Shown in pieces: positions 7,502 through 12,558 of a stretch of DNA of 12,558 nt; position 1 is the first letter of the stretch; every line of letters begins with the position of its first letter. The notes under the pieces are model-generated. The model was not told where the DNA came from and searched no databases. It worked only from the letters and a program-made list of their open reading frames with translations. Made by a program: the position numbers and the translations under genes. This DNA is from Clostridia bacterium (GTDB lineage Bacteria > Bacillota > Clostridia > Oscillospirales > CAG-272), in the NCBI GenBank assembly GCA_024404655.1, contig JAKSPR010000045.1:1-12558 (forward strand), written 5' to 3'.

Positions 7502-9916
7502 TCAGATGAGAAATGCGGGGGATTCGGTCAGAGTTTTGCCGTCATAAAGGACGGTCTTTGCTTCATATTTTCCGAAATTCAGGGGGAGGCTCGTGCCGCC
7601 TACCGTGAGGGCAGCGGTTTTTTCCTCCGCGCTGTTGCTGAGCAGCCGGATGACGTAGGTGTTCTCTTTTCCGTACTGTTTTTTCATAGTGACGAGGGTG
7701 ATATTTTCATCGTCCACGGAGAGGGAGAACGCGGGGATGACGGCGTCATTCTCCACCGGGAAGACGTTATAGGCATAAGGCGGACGGTTGAACTCATCGG
7801 CTAAGCGTTCAAGGGCGTCAATGGGAGCGGCGGTCATGCGGAACGCGAAATTGCGCTCGCCCATGTCGATCTTCTTGATGAATCTGCCCTCGGGCAGGAG
7901 GGGTCTTTCCATGATAGGATGGGCACAGTAGGTGGCGGTGCGCATAAGGGACAGAGAGATCACGCCGTCGCGGAAAGAGGACGCATAGGTGCCGCGGTTG
8001 AAGATCGCAAGGCAGTCGTCCTCACCCTGTACGGCGACAAAGCGCTGGGCGATGCACTCCCGTCCGTCCTCATAAAGGGGTTCTGTGCCGAAGGCTGTCT
8101 GTCCCACATAAGCGCCGGGGATGGCGGAGGGGATTTCCAGCTTGATCATGCGGTTGGCATCTCCTGCAGATACGTCGACCTTGACGTCGATACAGGGAGA
8201 CGTCTTATAAATATCGTATTCCACGCGGATGCGGGTATGCTCGCAGACGAAGAACGCTTCAACGCCGAGGTAAATATCGCCGTCCTCGATGATCTGGACG
8301 GGCTTCATGCCGGAGAACATGCCGGCGGGCTCTGCTTCCAGTGTGAAGGGCTTCGGGTTCCGTCCCATGCCCTGCAGCTGGAATGCGCCCATGCCCCACG
8401 GGTCGGCGTTGTCTTCGTACATGACGGGCAGAAATGCGCCGGAGCCGAGGACATATTCTTTTCCGTTCAGGCGGTAAGATGTGAGCAGACCTGTGGTTCT
8501 GTCGATCTCTGCGTACTTGCCGGGGATATCAAGGACGATTTTTTTGCTGTCGAAAGCTGCGGGCTTTTCCTTGGGTGCGAACGTGACGTAAACGGAGAAA
8601 CGGGAGACGGCGAGGGGCGCCAGCTTGCCGCGGATGACAAGGCGTTTGCGCCAGTCGAGGTTCAGGTTGCTTTCCTCTTTCACCATCTGCCACGGGACGG
8701 GGTTTCCGTCGGCGTCAAGAACGGTGAAGTGTGCGATGTTGTCCTCATTCCAGTTCTGGTCAGCAAGGGAGAATTCGCAAATAATCTCCGTTTCCCAGAG
8801 ATAGGGGTGGGGATTGAAGACGAGGATGGGATATTCGCCCTCTTTTGCCTTCGGTTCTGCGGCGGACATGGCGAAATACGCTCTTGCGCGCAGACGGCTG
8901 CACAGCAGCAGGCCGTGTTCCAGGAGGCGGATACCGTTATCCTCACCCGCGCGGACGGAGCTGCCCGGGAGGATATCGTGGAATTCGGCATTGAGCAGGT
9001 CTTCCACAGCTTCATCAAGATCCTTTTCGGGGTACGCGATCAGACCGCGCTGAGCGGCGACGGAGCACATGGTTTCCGTCGTGTAAATGGCGTTTTCCAG
9101 CTCGGCGTGCTTCTGCTTGATGCGGACCATGGTGGTGTAGCAGCCGGGCATGACGGTGCGCAGGGATTTCTTATGAACGATCTGCGGGTCGATCTTGCCG
9201 AAGAAATATTCGGGGGTAGAGTGGATGAGCTCGAATTTGCCCTCTTTTTTCAGTTCCTCGATATCGGCAAGGTCCTTTCTGGACGGTCCGCCGCCGTGGT
9301 TGCCGACGCCCCAGAGGACACAGACGGTATCATGGTCGGAGCGGTCAGCCTTGGCCTCGATATTTTTTGCGGCGCCGCCGAGGGGGGAATTATAAGACGG
9401 AGCTGCATCGACCTTGACGCGGGAGCCGTCGAGACCCTCCCAGACGAACTGGTCATTCGGGATGGGATCGTTGCCGGGACGGCAGATAATATAGCTGTCC
9501 TGCCCGCATTTTTTCATGATCTGCGGCAGGCCTGCGGTATGACCGAAGGGGTCAAAATTGATGGCGGTGGTAGGCTCGACGCCGAATTTCTCGCGGAAAT
9601 AACGGTGTCCCATGGCGATCTGGCGGATGAAGCTCTCGCCCGTGGGCATATTGCAGTCGGGCTGGAGATACCAGCCGCCCATAATGTGCCATTTTCCGGC
9701 GCGGACGAGCTTCTTGATGCGCTCAAACAGGGCGGGGGCGTATTCCTCGATGTATTTATAGAGGGTGACTTCATTATGGCAGAAAACATAGGCAAATTCA
9801 TCGCAGAGGTCAGCGGCTGCCCGGAAGGTGGACAGCGCTGCGGCTGCGCCTTCCTCCCACTCCCACTGCCATATCGGGTCGAGGTGGGCATTGCATATCA
9901 TGTGAACTTCTTTCAT
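7502..9916 (-). CDS. Glycoside hydrolase family 38 alpha-mannosidase
   Basis: An 804-residue retaining, zinc-dependent alpha-mannosidase. The N-terminal catalytic domain opens with NAHLDPIWQWEW, holding zinc ligands His11 and Asp13. The GGWYLQPD segment (80-87) follows, then NFDPFGHTAGLP (120-131) with the probable nucleophile and zinc ligand Asp122. GVGNHGGG (203-210) supplies the fourth ligand, His207. The three-helix middle domain has the family motif FHDILPGSS (312-320), and a beta-sandwich C-terminal half completes the protein. There is no signal peptide, so it is cytoplasmic and should act on imported alpha-mannosyl oligosaccharides or glycan fragments. It is somewhat shorter than many GH38 enzymes (about 850-1050 residues) but all domains seem present. 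Start: ATG at 9914-9916 with AAAGGGA upstream. It lies 27 bp after the deacetylase-like gene. Linkage preference cannot be told. Confidence 0.96.
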   Translation of the reverse strand: MKEVHMICNAHLDPIWQWEWEEGAAAALSTFRAAADLCDEFAYVFCHNEVTLYKYIEEYAPALFERIKKLVRAGKWHIMGGWYLQPDCNMPTGESFIRQIAMGHRYFREKFGVEPTTAINFDPFGHTAGLPQIMKKCGQDSYIICRPGNDPIPNDQFVWEGLDGSRVKVDAAPSYNSPLGGAAKNIEAKADRSDHDTVCVLWGVGNHGGGPSRKDLADIEELKKEGKFELIHSTPEYFFGKIDPQIVHKKSLRTVMPGCYTTMVRIKQKHAELENAIYTTETMCSVAAQRGLIAYPEKDLDEAVEDLLNAEFHDILPGSSVRAGEDNGIRLLEHGLLLCSRLRARAYFAMSAAEPKAKEGEYPILVFNPHPYLWETEIICEFSLADQNWNEDNIAHFTVLDADGNPVPWQMVKEESNLNLDWRKRLVIRGKLAPLAVSRFSVYVTFAPKEKPAAFDSKKIVLDIPGKYAEIDRTTGLLTSYRLNGKEYVLGSGAFLPVMYEDNADPWGMGAFQLQGMGRNPKPFTLEAEPAGMFSGMKPVQIIEDGDIYLGVEAFFVCEHTRIRVEYDIYKTSPCIDVKVDVSAGDANRMIKLEIPSAIPGAYVGQTAFGTEPLYEDGRECIAQRFVAVQGEDDCLAIFNRGTYASSFRDGVISLSLMRTATYCAHPIMERPLLPEGRFIKKIDMGERNFAFRMTAAPIDALERLADEFNRPPYAYNVFPVENDAVIPAFSLSVDDENITLVTMKKQYGKENTYVIRLLSNSAEEKTAALTVGGTSLPLNFGKYEAKTVLYDGKTLTESPAFLI

Positions 9917-9943
9917 GGCGTTTCCCTTTCTGTTCGGATGATT

Positions 9944-10747
9944 TTATGCCTTTTTCCAGAGTGCGCCGGGGGCGACGGAGCAGATCTTTCCGTCGGAAGA
10001 GAACCAGACCTCCATGCAGGAAGGATTATAGACCATGGTCTGATCGGCGGCGATGACGAGGCTGCGCTGTGCCGTCATGTAGTCATAGATCTCGATATTG
10101 GTCGCGTACCAGTAAGCATCATTGCCGGAAACGCGGCGGCAGAATTCCTCAATGGTCTGCCATTCCATATTGCGGTCGAATTCGTGGCTATGGCCCCAGA
10201 CGTAAAGGAGCTTCGGGCCGGAATAATAGCCCTTGACGGCCTCATTGAATTTATCTGCAAAAGCGAGGCAGTCTCTCTGATGGCAGGTGGGGTGCCATGT
10301 CAGAGGATGCTCCGGGAAATGGAAATTGCCCGTATGCGGTGTGGTGCGGGAGTAAGCGATGCCGATGGTGCGGAGGGTATTGACGGTTTCCTCATTGAAG
10401 CTGCCGTTTGCATACGATGCACCGCGGATGGGATAGCCGACAGCTCCCTCAAGGAACTTCTTATCCTCATAGAACTCATTGATGAGGCCCGTGGTGGTGA
10501 GGTATTCCGGGGAGAGGTGGCGGACGCCGTGGATGGCGACCTCATGGTTTTTATAAAGGTCTGCAAGTTCCTCTGCGCGGATGGGAGCGTCTGCTCTCTG
10601 ATATGCGGAAGAGTTCAGGTGGAACGTACCGCGGATGCCGTAAGCGTTCAGAATCTCAACGAGGCGGCGGTCTCTTACATTGCCATCGTCATAGCTGACG
10701 GTGACGGCATGGCGTTTGCCGTATTTCAGTATATCAAGATAGATCAT
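9944..10747 (-). CDS. Polysaccharide deacetylase-like (NodB/CE4) protein
   Basis: A 267-residue protein with the NodB fold. Motif 1 is SYDDG with Asp20 (base) and Asp21 (metal ligand). Motif 2 is HGVRH with His73 and His77 as metal ligands. Motif 3 is the Arg108...Gly115 region (RGASYANG). A later WGHSHEF (184-190) supplies the His of the last motif. The C-terminal stretch from about 225 looks like a short beta-rich extension. No signal peptide, lipobox or membrane anchor is seen, whereas most CE4 peptidoglycan deacetylases are secreted. A cytoplasmic role in removing an N- or O-acetyl group from an imported saccharide is therefore inferred. It is the first gene of the operon: ATG at 10745-10747, purine-rich ribosome binding region with AAAGGA and GAGGA, and a strong promoter about 50 bp upstream. 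Confidence 0.9.
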   Translation of the reverse strand: MIYLDILKYGKRHAVTVSYDDGNVRDRRLVEILNAYGIRGTFHLNSSAYQRADAPIRAEELADLYKNHEVAIHGVRHLSPEYLTTTGLINEFYEDKKFLEGAVGYPIRGASYANGSFNEETVNTLRTIGIAYSRTTPHTGNFHFPEHPLTWHPTCHQRDCLAFADKFNEAVKGYYSGPKLLYVWGHSHEFDRNMEWQTIEEFCRRVSGNDAYWYATNIEIYDYMTAQRSLVIAADQTMVYNPSCMEVWFSSDGKICSVAPGALWKKA

Positions 10748-10794
10748 ATTCCTCTTTTTCCTTTCTCTGTCTGGGGAGATTTTCTATTATGATA

Positions 10795-10824
10795 AGTATA
10801 GCATTTTCCGCGCGGCTTTGTCAA
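10795..10824 (-). promoter_or_regulatory. Sigma-A promoter of the eleven-gene minus-strand operon
   Basis: On the minus strand a perfect -35 TTGACA (10,819-10,824) and a -10 TATACT (10,795-10,800) are separated by 18 nt. Transcription should start near 10,788, leaving a leader of about 40 nt before the deacetylase-like gene. The spacer contains the 8-bp palindrome CCGCGCGG (10,808-10,815), which could be part of an operator. No second promoter is apparent in the short gaps further down the operon. Confidence 0.82.
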
Positions 10825-10860
10825 CGGCATGGGCGTATTTTTCCAAAGATTCTGCTCCCT

Positions 10861-10893
10861 CTGTCCTGTTTTTCCCGTATTTTCCGGGGACAG
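10861..10893. repeat. Imperfect inverted repeat in the divergent intergenic region
   Basis: CTGTC (10,861-10,865) pairs with GACAG (10,889-10,893), and inside it CCCG (10,874-10,877) pairs with CGGG (10,885-10,888), with an 8-nt bulge on one arm. It lies between the two divergent promoters and could be a regulator site, but the match is weak and may be chance. Confidence 0.25.
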
Positions 10894-10947
10894 ATGAGAA
10901 TTTCGATGAACGAGGTGTTAATCTTTTTGGGAAAATGGGAAAAGCAC

Positions 10948-10976
10948 TTGATTTCTTACATAAAATCGGCTATAAT
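10948..10976 (+). promoter_or_regulatory. Sigma-A promoter of the Mrp-type ATPase gene
   Basis: TTGATT (10,948-10,953) and a consensus TATAAT (10,971-10,976) are 17 nt apart. Transcription would begin near 10,983, giving a leader of about 30 nt with an AAAGGCAGG ribosome binding region. Just upstream the 7-mer GGGAAAA occurs twice with a period of 8 (10,929-10,943), a possible upstream element. Confidence 0.82.
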
Positions 10977-11011
10977 AGGAAGAAATCAATACCGAAAGGC
11001 AGGTTACACAA

Positions 11012-11863
11012 ATGGCAGAAAATGAATCCTGCACCCATGACTGTTCCACCTGTTCCGCCAACTGCGCAAGCAAAGGCAAAGGACAGCCGGAAAGTCTTCT
11101 GGCTCCGCAGAACAAAAGCTCCAATGTAAAAAAAGTCATCGGCATCGTATCCGGCAAGGGCGGTGTCGGCAAATCCATGGTCACCTCTCTTCTGACGGTC
11201 CTTATGAACCGCAGAGAGTACAAGACTGCAATTCTTGACGCTGACGTCACCGGTCCTTCCATTCCGAAAGCGTTCGGTGTCAAAGGCGAGATCTTCGGCA
11301 ACGAAGACGGTGCGATGCTCCCTCTGGTCTCCCGCATGGGCACCAAGATCATGAGTGTCAATCTTCTTCTGGACGACGAAACCACCCCTGTTGTCTGGAG
11401 AGGTTCTCTTATCTCCGGCACGGTCAAGCAGTTCTGGACTGACGTCTGCTGGGATGAAGTCGACTACATGTTCGTCGACATGCCTCCCGGAACCGGCGAT
11501 GTTCCGCTGACGGTCTTCCAGTCTCTTCCCCTCTCCGGTGTCATCATTGTCACCAGCCCTCAGGAGCTTGTCTCCATGATCGTGGCGAAAGCGGTCAGAA
11601 TGGCGCAGATGATGAACATTCCGGTCATTGGTATCGTCGAGAACATGAGCTATGTGAAGTGTCCCGACTGCGGCAAAGAGCTGCACATCTTCGGTGAAAG
11701 CAAAACGGATGCGGTTGCTGCGGAATACGGTATTCCGGTACTGGCAAAGATGCCTCTGGATCCTGCTTTGGCTTCTCAGTGTGACAACGGACTCATTGAG
11801 CTGTTTGAAGGCGATTTTCTGGATGCGGCTGCAGATGCCGTTGAGGCTGCGCCGGCGAAGTAA
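11012..11863 (+). CDS. mrp: Mrp/NBP35-family Fe-S cluster carrier ATPase
   Basis: A 283-residue P-loop ATPase of the Mrp/ApbC/NBP35 group, which holds and transfers 4Fe-4S clusters to target apoproteins in the cytoplasm. The deviant Walker A GKGGVGKS is at 48-55 with signature Lys49. Switch I DADVTGPSIP is at 76-85, and Walker B with switch II VDMPPGTGD is at 155-163. The C-x-x-C of the bridging cluster is Cys217/Cys220. The N-terminus carries Cys7, Cys11, Cys14 and Cys18 (C-x3-C-x2-C-x3-C), probably a second metal or cluster site like the N-terminal extension of NBP35, common in clostridial members. It is a single-gene unit with its own promoter and tandem terminators, divergent from the sugar operon and probably functionally unrelated to it. 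The start ATG has AAAGGCAGG about 8 nt upstream. Confidence 0.96.
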   Translation: MAENESCTHDCSTCSANCASKGKGQPESLLAPQNKSSNVKKVIGIVSGKGGVGKSMVTSLLTVLMNRREYKTAILDADVTGPSIPKAFGVKGEIFGNEDGAMLPLVSRMGTKIMSVNLLLDDETTPVVWRGSLISGTVKQFWTDVCWDEVDYMFVDMPPGTGDVPLTVFQSLPLSGVIIVTSPQELVSMIVAKAVRMAQMMNIPVIGIVENMSYVKCPDCGKELHIFGESKTDAVAAEYGIPVLAKMPLDPALASQCDNGLIELFEGDFLDAAADAVEAAPAK

Positions 11864-11878
11864 TTGGTTCTTTTTTGG

Positions 11879-11915
11879 GCAGACTCAAATCCTTGGGATT
11901 TGAGTCTGCTTTTTT
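11879..11915 (+). terminator. Intrinsic terminator of the Mrp-type gene (first of two)
   Basis: A perfect 14-bp stem (GCAGACTCAAATCC, 11,879-11,892, with its complement 11,896-11,909) with a 3-nt loop TTG is followed directly by six T (11,910-11,915). It starts 15 bp after the stop codon. It is a very strong Rho-independent terminator. Confidence 0.95.
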
Positions 11916-11942
11916 CGGCGGCCATGAGGCCGCCGGTTTTTT
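11916..11942 (+). terminator. Second, tandem intrinsic terminator
   Basis: A perfect 8-bp GC-only stem (CGGCGGCC 11,916-11,923, loop ATGA, GGCCGCCG 11,928-11,935) is followed by G and six T (11,937-11,942). It abuts the T-tract of the first terminator and acts as a back-up. Confidence 0.88.
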
Positions 11943-12007
11943 GTTATTTCCTTGGCAGGAGAGCTTGTTATTTTGCGGCACACGCCGGGGGATGCTGTTT
12001 GGAAGAA

Positions 12008-12039
12008 GGGAGAGGGGGCTCCACGCCGCCCCCTCTCCC
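12008..12039. repeat. 12-bp perfect inverted repeat (purine/pyrimidine arms)
   Basis: GGGAGAGGGGGC (12,008-12,019) and its exact complement (12,028-12,039) flank an 8-nt spacer. No T-run follows on the plus strand and none is seen on the minus strand, so it is not a standard terminator. The right arm is extended by a further CTCTCCC copy. Confidence 0.8.
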
Positions 12040-12057
12040 CTCTCCCAAGCTCTCACG

Positions 12058-12075
12058 TTCACCCGGCCGCGTGAA
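12058..12075. repeat. Short hairpin, 5-bp stem
   Basis: TTCAC (12,058-12,062) pairs with GTGAA (12,071-12,075) around a GC-rich loop that itself contains GGCC. It is weak alone but part of the hairpin series. Confidence 0.4.
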
Positions 12076-12080
12076 GTTTT

Positions 12081-12110
12081 GCGATTTCAAATCGCGGAGG
12101 GCGATTTGAA
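12081..12110. repeat. Overlapping inverted repeats forming two alternative hairpins
   Basis: TTCAAATCGC (12,086-12,095) and GCGATTTGAA (12,101-12,110) make a perfect 10-bp stem with loop GGAGG. The copy GCGATTT at 12,081-12,087 can instead pair with AAATCGC at 12,089-12,095, with only one unpaired base between the arms, so that form is sterically poor as RNA without opening. The two pairings exclude each other. Confidence 0.75.
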
Positions 12111-12123
12111 GGGTACGGCCCCG
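12111..12123. repeat. 13-bp direct repeat, copy 1
   Basis: GGGTACGGCCCCG occurs here and exactly again at 12,281-12,293, 170 bp further on. Both copies follow a hairpin and begin a small GC-rich stem. Confidence 0.8.
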
Positions 12124-12129
12124 GTCCGT

Positions 12130-12158
12130 GGAGCTTTGTAAATATACAGAAAAGCTCC
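12130..12158. repeat. Hairpin with GGAGCTT/AAGCTCC stem
   Basis: GGAGCTT (12,130-12,136) pairs with AAGCTCC (12,152-12,158). Inside it TGTA (12,137-12,140) pairs with TACA (12,145-12,148) around loop AATA, leaving a 3-nt bulge. The whole is an 11-bp bulged stem. Confidence 0.7.
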
Positions 12159-12161
12159 AAA

Positions 12162-12188
12162 ACTGCCTACGCTGACGATACTGCCTAC
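12162..12188. repeat. Short direct repeat ACTGCCTAC, period 18
   Basis: ACTGCCTAC is found at 12,162-12,170 and 12,180-12,188. The spacing of 18 bp is compatible with a small duplication or with iterated protein-binding sites. Confidence 0.5.
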
Positions 12189-12219
12189 AGAATCACTTTG
12201 TGCAGACAAAATGGATACT

Positions 12220-12250
12220 CTCTGCGGCCCATGCCGGCGGCTACGCAGAG
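12220..12250. repeat. Hairpin with CTCTGCG/CGCAGAG stem
   Basis: CTCTGCG (12,220-12,226) and CGCAGAG (12,244-12,250) form a perfect 7-bp stem. The 17-nt interior is GC-rich and contains GCCGGC, allowing further pairing. Confidence 0.6.
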
Positions 12251-12280
12251 GGTTAAACGAGATACAGCTATGGTGGGTAT

Positions 12281-12303
12281 GGGTACGGCCCCGACAGGGC
12301 CGT
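12281..12303. repeat. 13-bp direct repeat copy 2 with hairpin ACGGCCC/GGGCCGT
   Basis: The second copy of the 13-bp repeat covers 12,281-12,293. Within it ACGGCCC (12,285-12,291) pairs perfectly with GGGCCGT (12,297-12,303) around loop CGACA, a stable 7-bp GC-rich hairpin without a T-run. Confidence 0.7.
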
Positions 12304-12308
12304 GTCAC

Positions 12309-12350
12309 GGTTCAAAATGTAGGGAGTGAGTATCACTAACCTTTAGAACC
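12309..12350. repeat. Long imperfect hairpin
   Basis: GGTTC (12,309-12,313) pairs with GAACC (12,346-12,350). The stem continues through AAA/TTT and GG/CC with small bulges to a terminal AGTGA-GTA-TCACT hairpin. About 15 base pairs form over 42 nt. Confidence 0.55.
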
Positions 12351-12402
12351 GAAGACTCGCCGCCCTTATGGTCGGCTGACAAGTGAAGTTCTTCCGTATT
12401 CA

Positions 12403-12523
12403 CGCTGCCGCGGATGGCAGAGAGCGAGTATATACGCAACAGTTACTTTTCATTATCCCCAACCATGTTGAAAACGAAACACATGTCAGCGCACACACCC
12501 ACTTTCAATAAAACGCGGCAGCG
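12403..12523. repeat. Separated 10-bp inverted repeat CGCTGCCGCG / CGCGGCAGCG
   Basis: Exact inverted copies lie at 12,403-12,412 and 12,514-12,523, about 100 bp apart. The left copy can also form a local hairpin, CTGCC (12,405-12,409) with GGCAG (12,416-12,420). It could mark the ends of a small element or close a long RNA stem. Confidence 0.5.
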
Positions 12524-12558
12524 AGAAAACAGGACACCAAACAACAAAGCCGCCCATG

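Larger units (their letters stand above)
11943..12558. other. Gene-poor region rich in inverted and direct repeats
   Basis: About 600 bp without a convincing protein gene, tRNA or known riboswitch. Between 12,008 and 12,350 it is packed with possible hairpins, and further ones occur to 12,420 and 12,523. The longest plus-strand frames begin inside the terminator region or inside hairpins and lack ribosome binding sites. The density of stems suggests either a dispersed intergenic repeat element or a structured non-coding RNA; neither can be settled from this window. No promoter that I would trust precedes it on either strand. Confidence 0.6.

Noticed and set aside
7919..10792. A 957-codon plus-strand open frame, the longest in the window
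   Set aside because: It runs antisense to both the GH38 and the deacetylase-like genes, which carry clear catalytic motifs and ribosome binding sites. It arises because those genes hardly use codons that give stops in the opposite frame. It has no family motif or ribosome binding site. Gene callers may wrongly report it.
10970..11686. A 238-codon minus-strand open frame
   Set aside because: Antisense to the Mrp-type ATPase and crossing its promoter; rich in His and Asp with no known motif.
11864..12141. Overlapping 81- and 88-codon plus-strand frames
   Set aside because: Both read through the two terminators and the purine/pyrimidine inverted repeat, and neither has a ribosome binding site.
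12087..12308. A 73-codon minus-strand open frame in the repeat region
   Set aside because: It consists almost entirely of hairpin arms and direct repeats, with no ribosome binding site. Its peptide resembles translated intergenic repeats rather than a protein.
12281..12350. Possible group II intron domain V (tacgg...cggttc pattern)
   Set aside because: The spacing and the central GAAA-loop helix of domain V are missing, and no reverse transcriptase or intron 5' end is present in the window.
12443..12556. A minus-strand frame entering from the right edge and ending at a TAA
   Set aside because: Only 37 codons are visible, Cys/Phe/Val-rich, with no recognisable C-terminal motif and no terminator after it. 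It may be the tail of a gene beyond the edge but cannot be supported.
12414..12558. A 48-codon plus-strand frame open to the right edge
   Set aside because: The ATG lies inside a hairpin without a Shine-Dalgarno sequence and the peptide is Lys/Arg/Asn/Thr-rich with no motif. It could be the start of a real gene, but there is too little to claim it.

Overview
The window reads as a chromosomal segment of a Gram-positive, low-to-mid GC anaerobe, most likely a gut-type clostridium of the Oscillospirales/Eubacteriales kind. This is inferred from protein style (lipoprotein sugar-binding protein, GH38 mannosidase, FGGY kinase, Mrp with an N-terminal Cys cluster), strong AAAGGAG-type ribosome binding sites, and sigma-A type promoters. 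The exact taxon cannot be read from the sequence.

Left part (1-10,824): eleven minus-strand genes lie head to tail with gaps of at most 36 bp, two of them overlapping their neighbour. A single strong promoter is visible at the right end (10,795-10,824). In transcription order the genes are: a polysaccharide-deacetylase-like (NodB/CE4) protein, a cytoplasmic GH38 alpha-mannosidase, a DTE-like TIM-barrel sugar isomerase/epimerase, the bifunctional NAD(P)HX repair enzyme, a 352-aa protein of unknown function, a small cupin, a RimJ/RimL-type GNAT, an FGGY sugar kinase, a second GNAT, an SGNH hydrolase, and the N-terminal part of an extracellular solute-binding lipoprotein that runs off the left edge. 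Together they look like a carbohydrate uptake and catabolism operon: import by an ABC transporter (permeases probably just outside the window), intracellular glycosidic cleavage (GH38), removal of acyl groups (CE4, SGNH), then isomerisation and phosphorylation of a released sugar. The actual substrate is inferred only; an alpha-mannoside is favoured by GH38.

Middle (10,748-11,011): a divergent intergenic region with two good promoters facing away from each other. The plus-strand one drives a monocistronic Mrp/NBP35-type Fe-S carrier ATPase (11,012-11,863), which ends in two tandem intrinsic terminators.

Right part (11,943-12,558): about 600 bp with no convincing gene, but full of inverted and direct repeats (at least eight possible hairpins, two of them mutually exclusive). 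It looks like a dispersed repeat element or a structured non-coding RNA and is the least explained piece of the window. No tRNA, rRNA, CRISPR array, transposase or known riboswitch was recognised.
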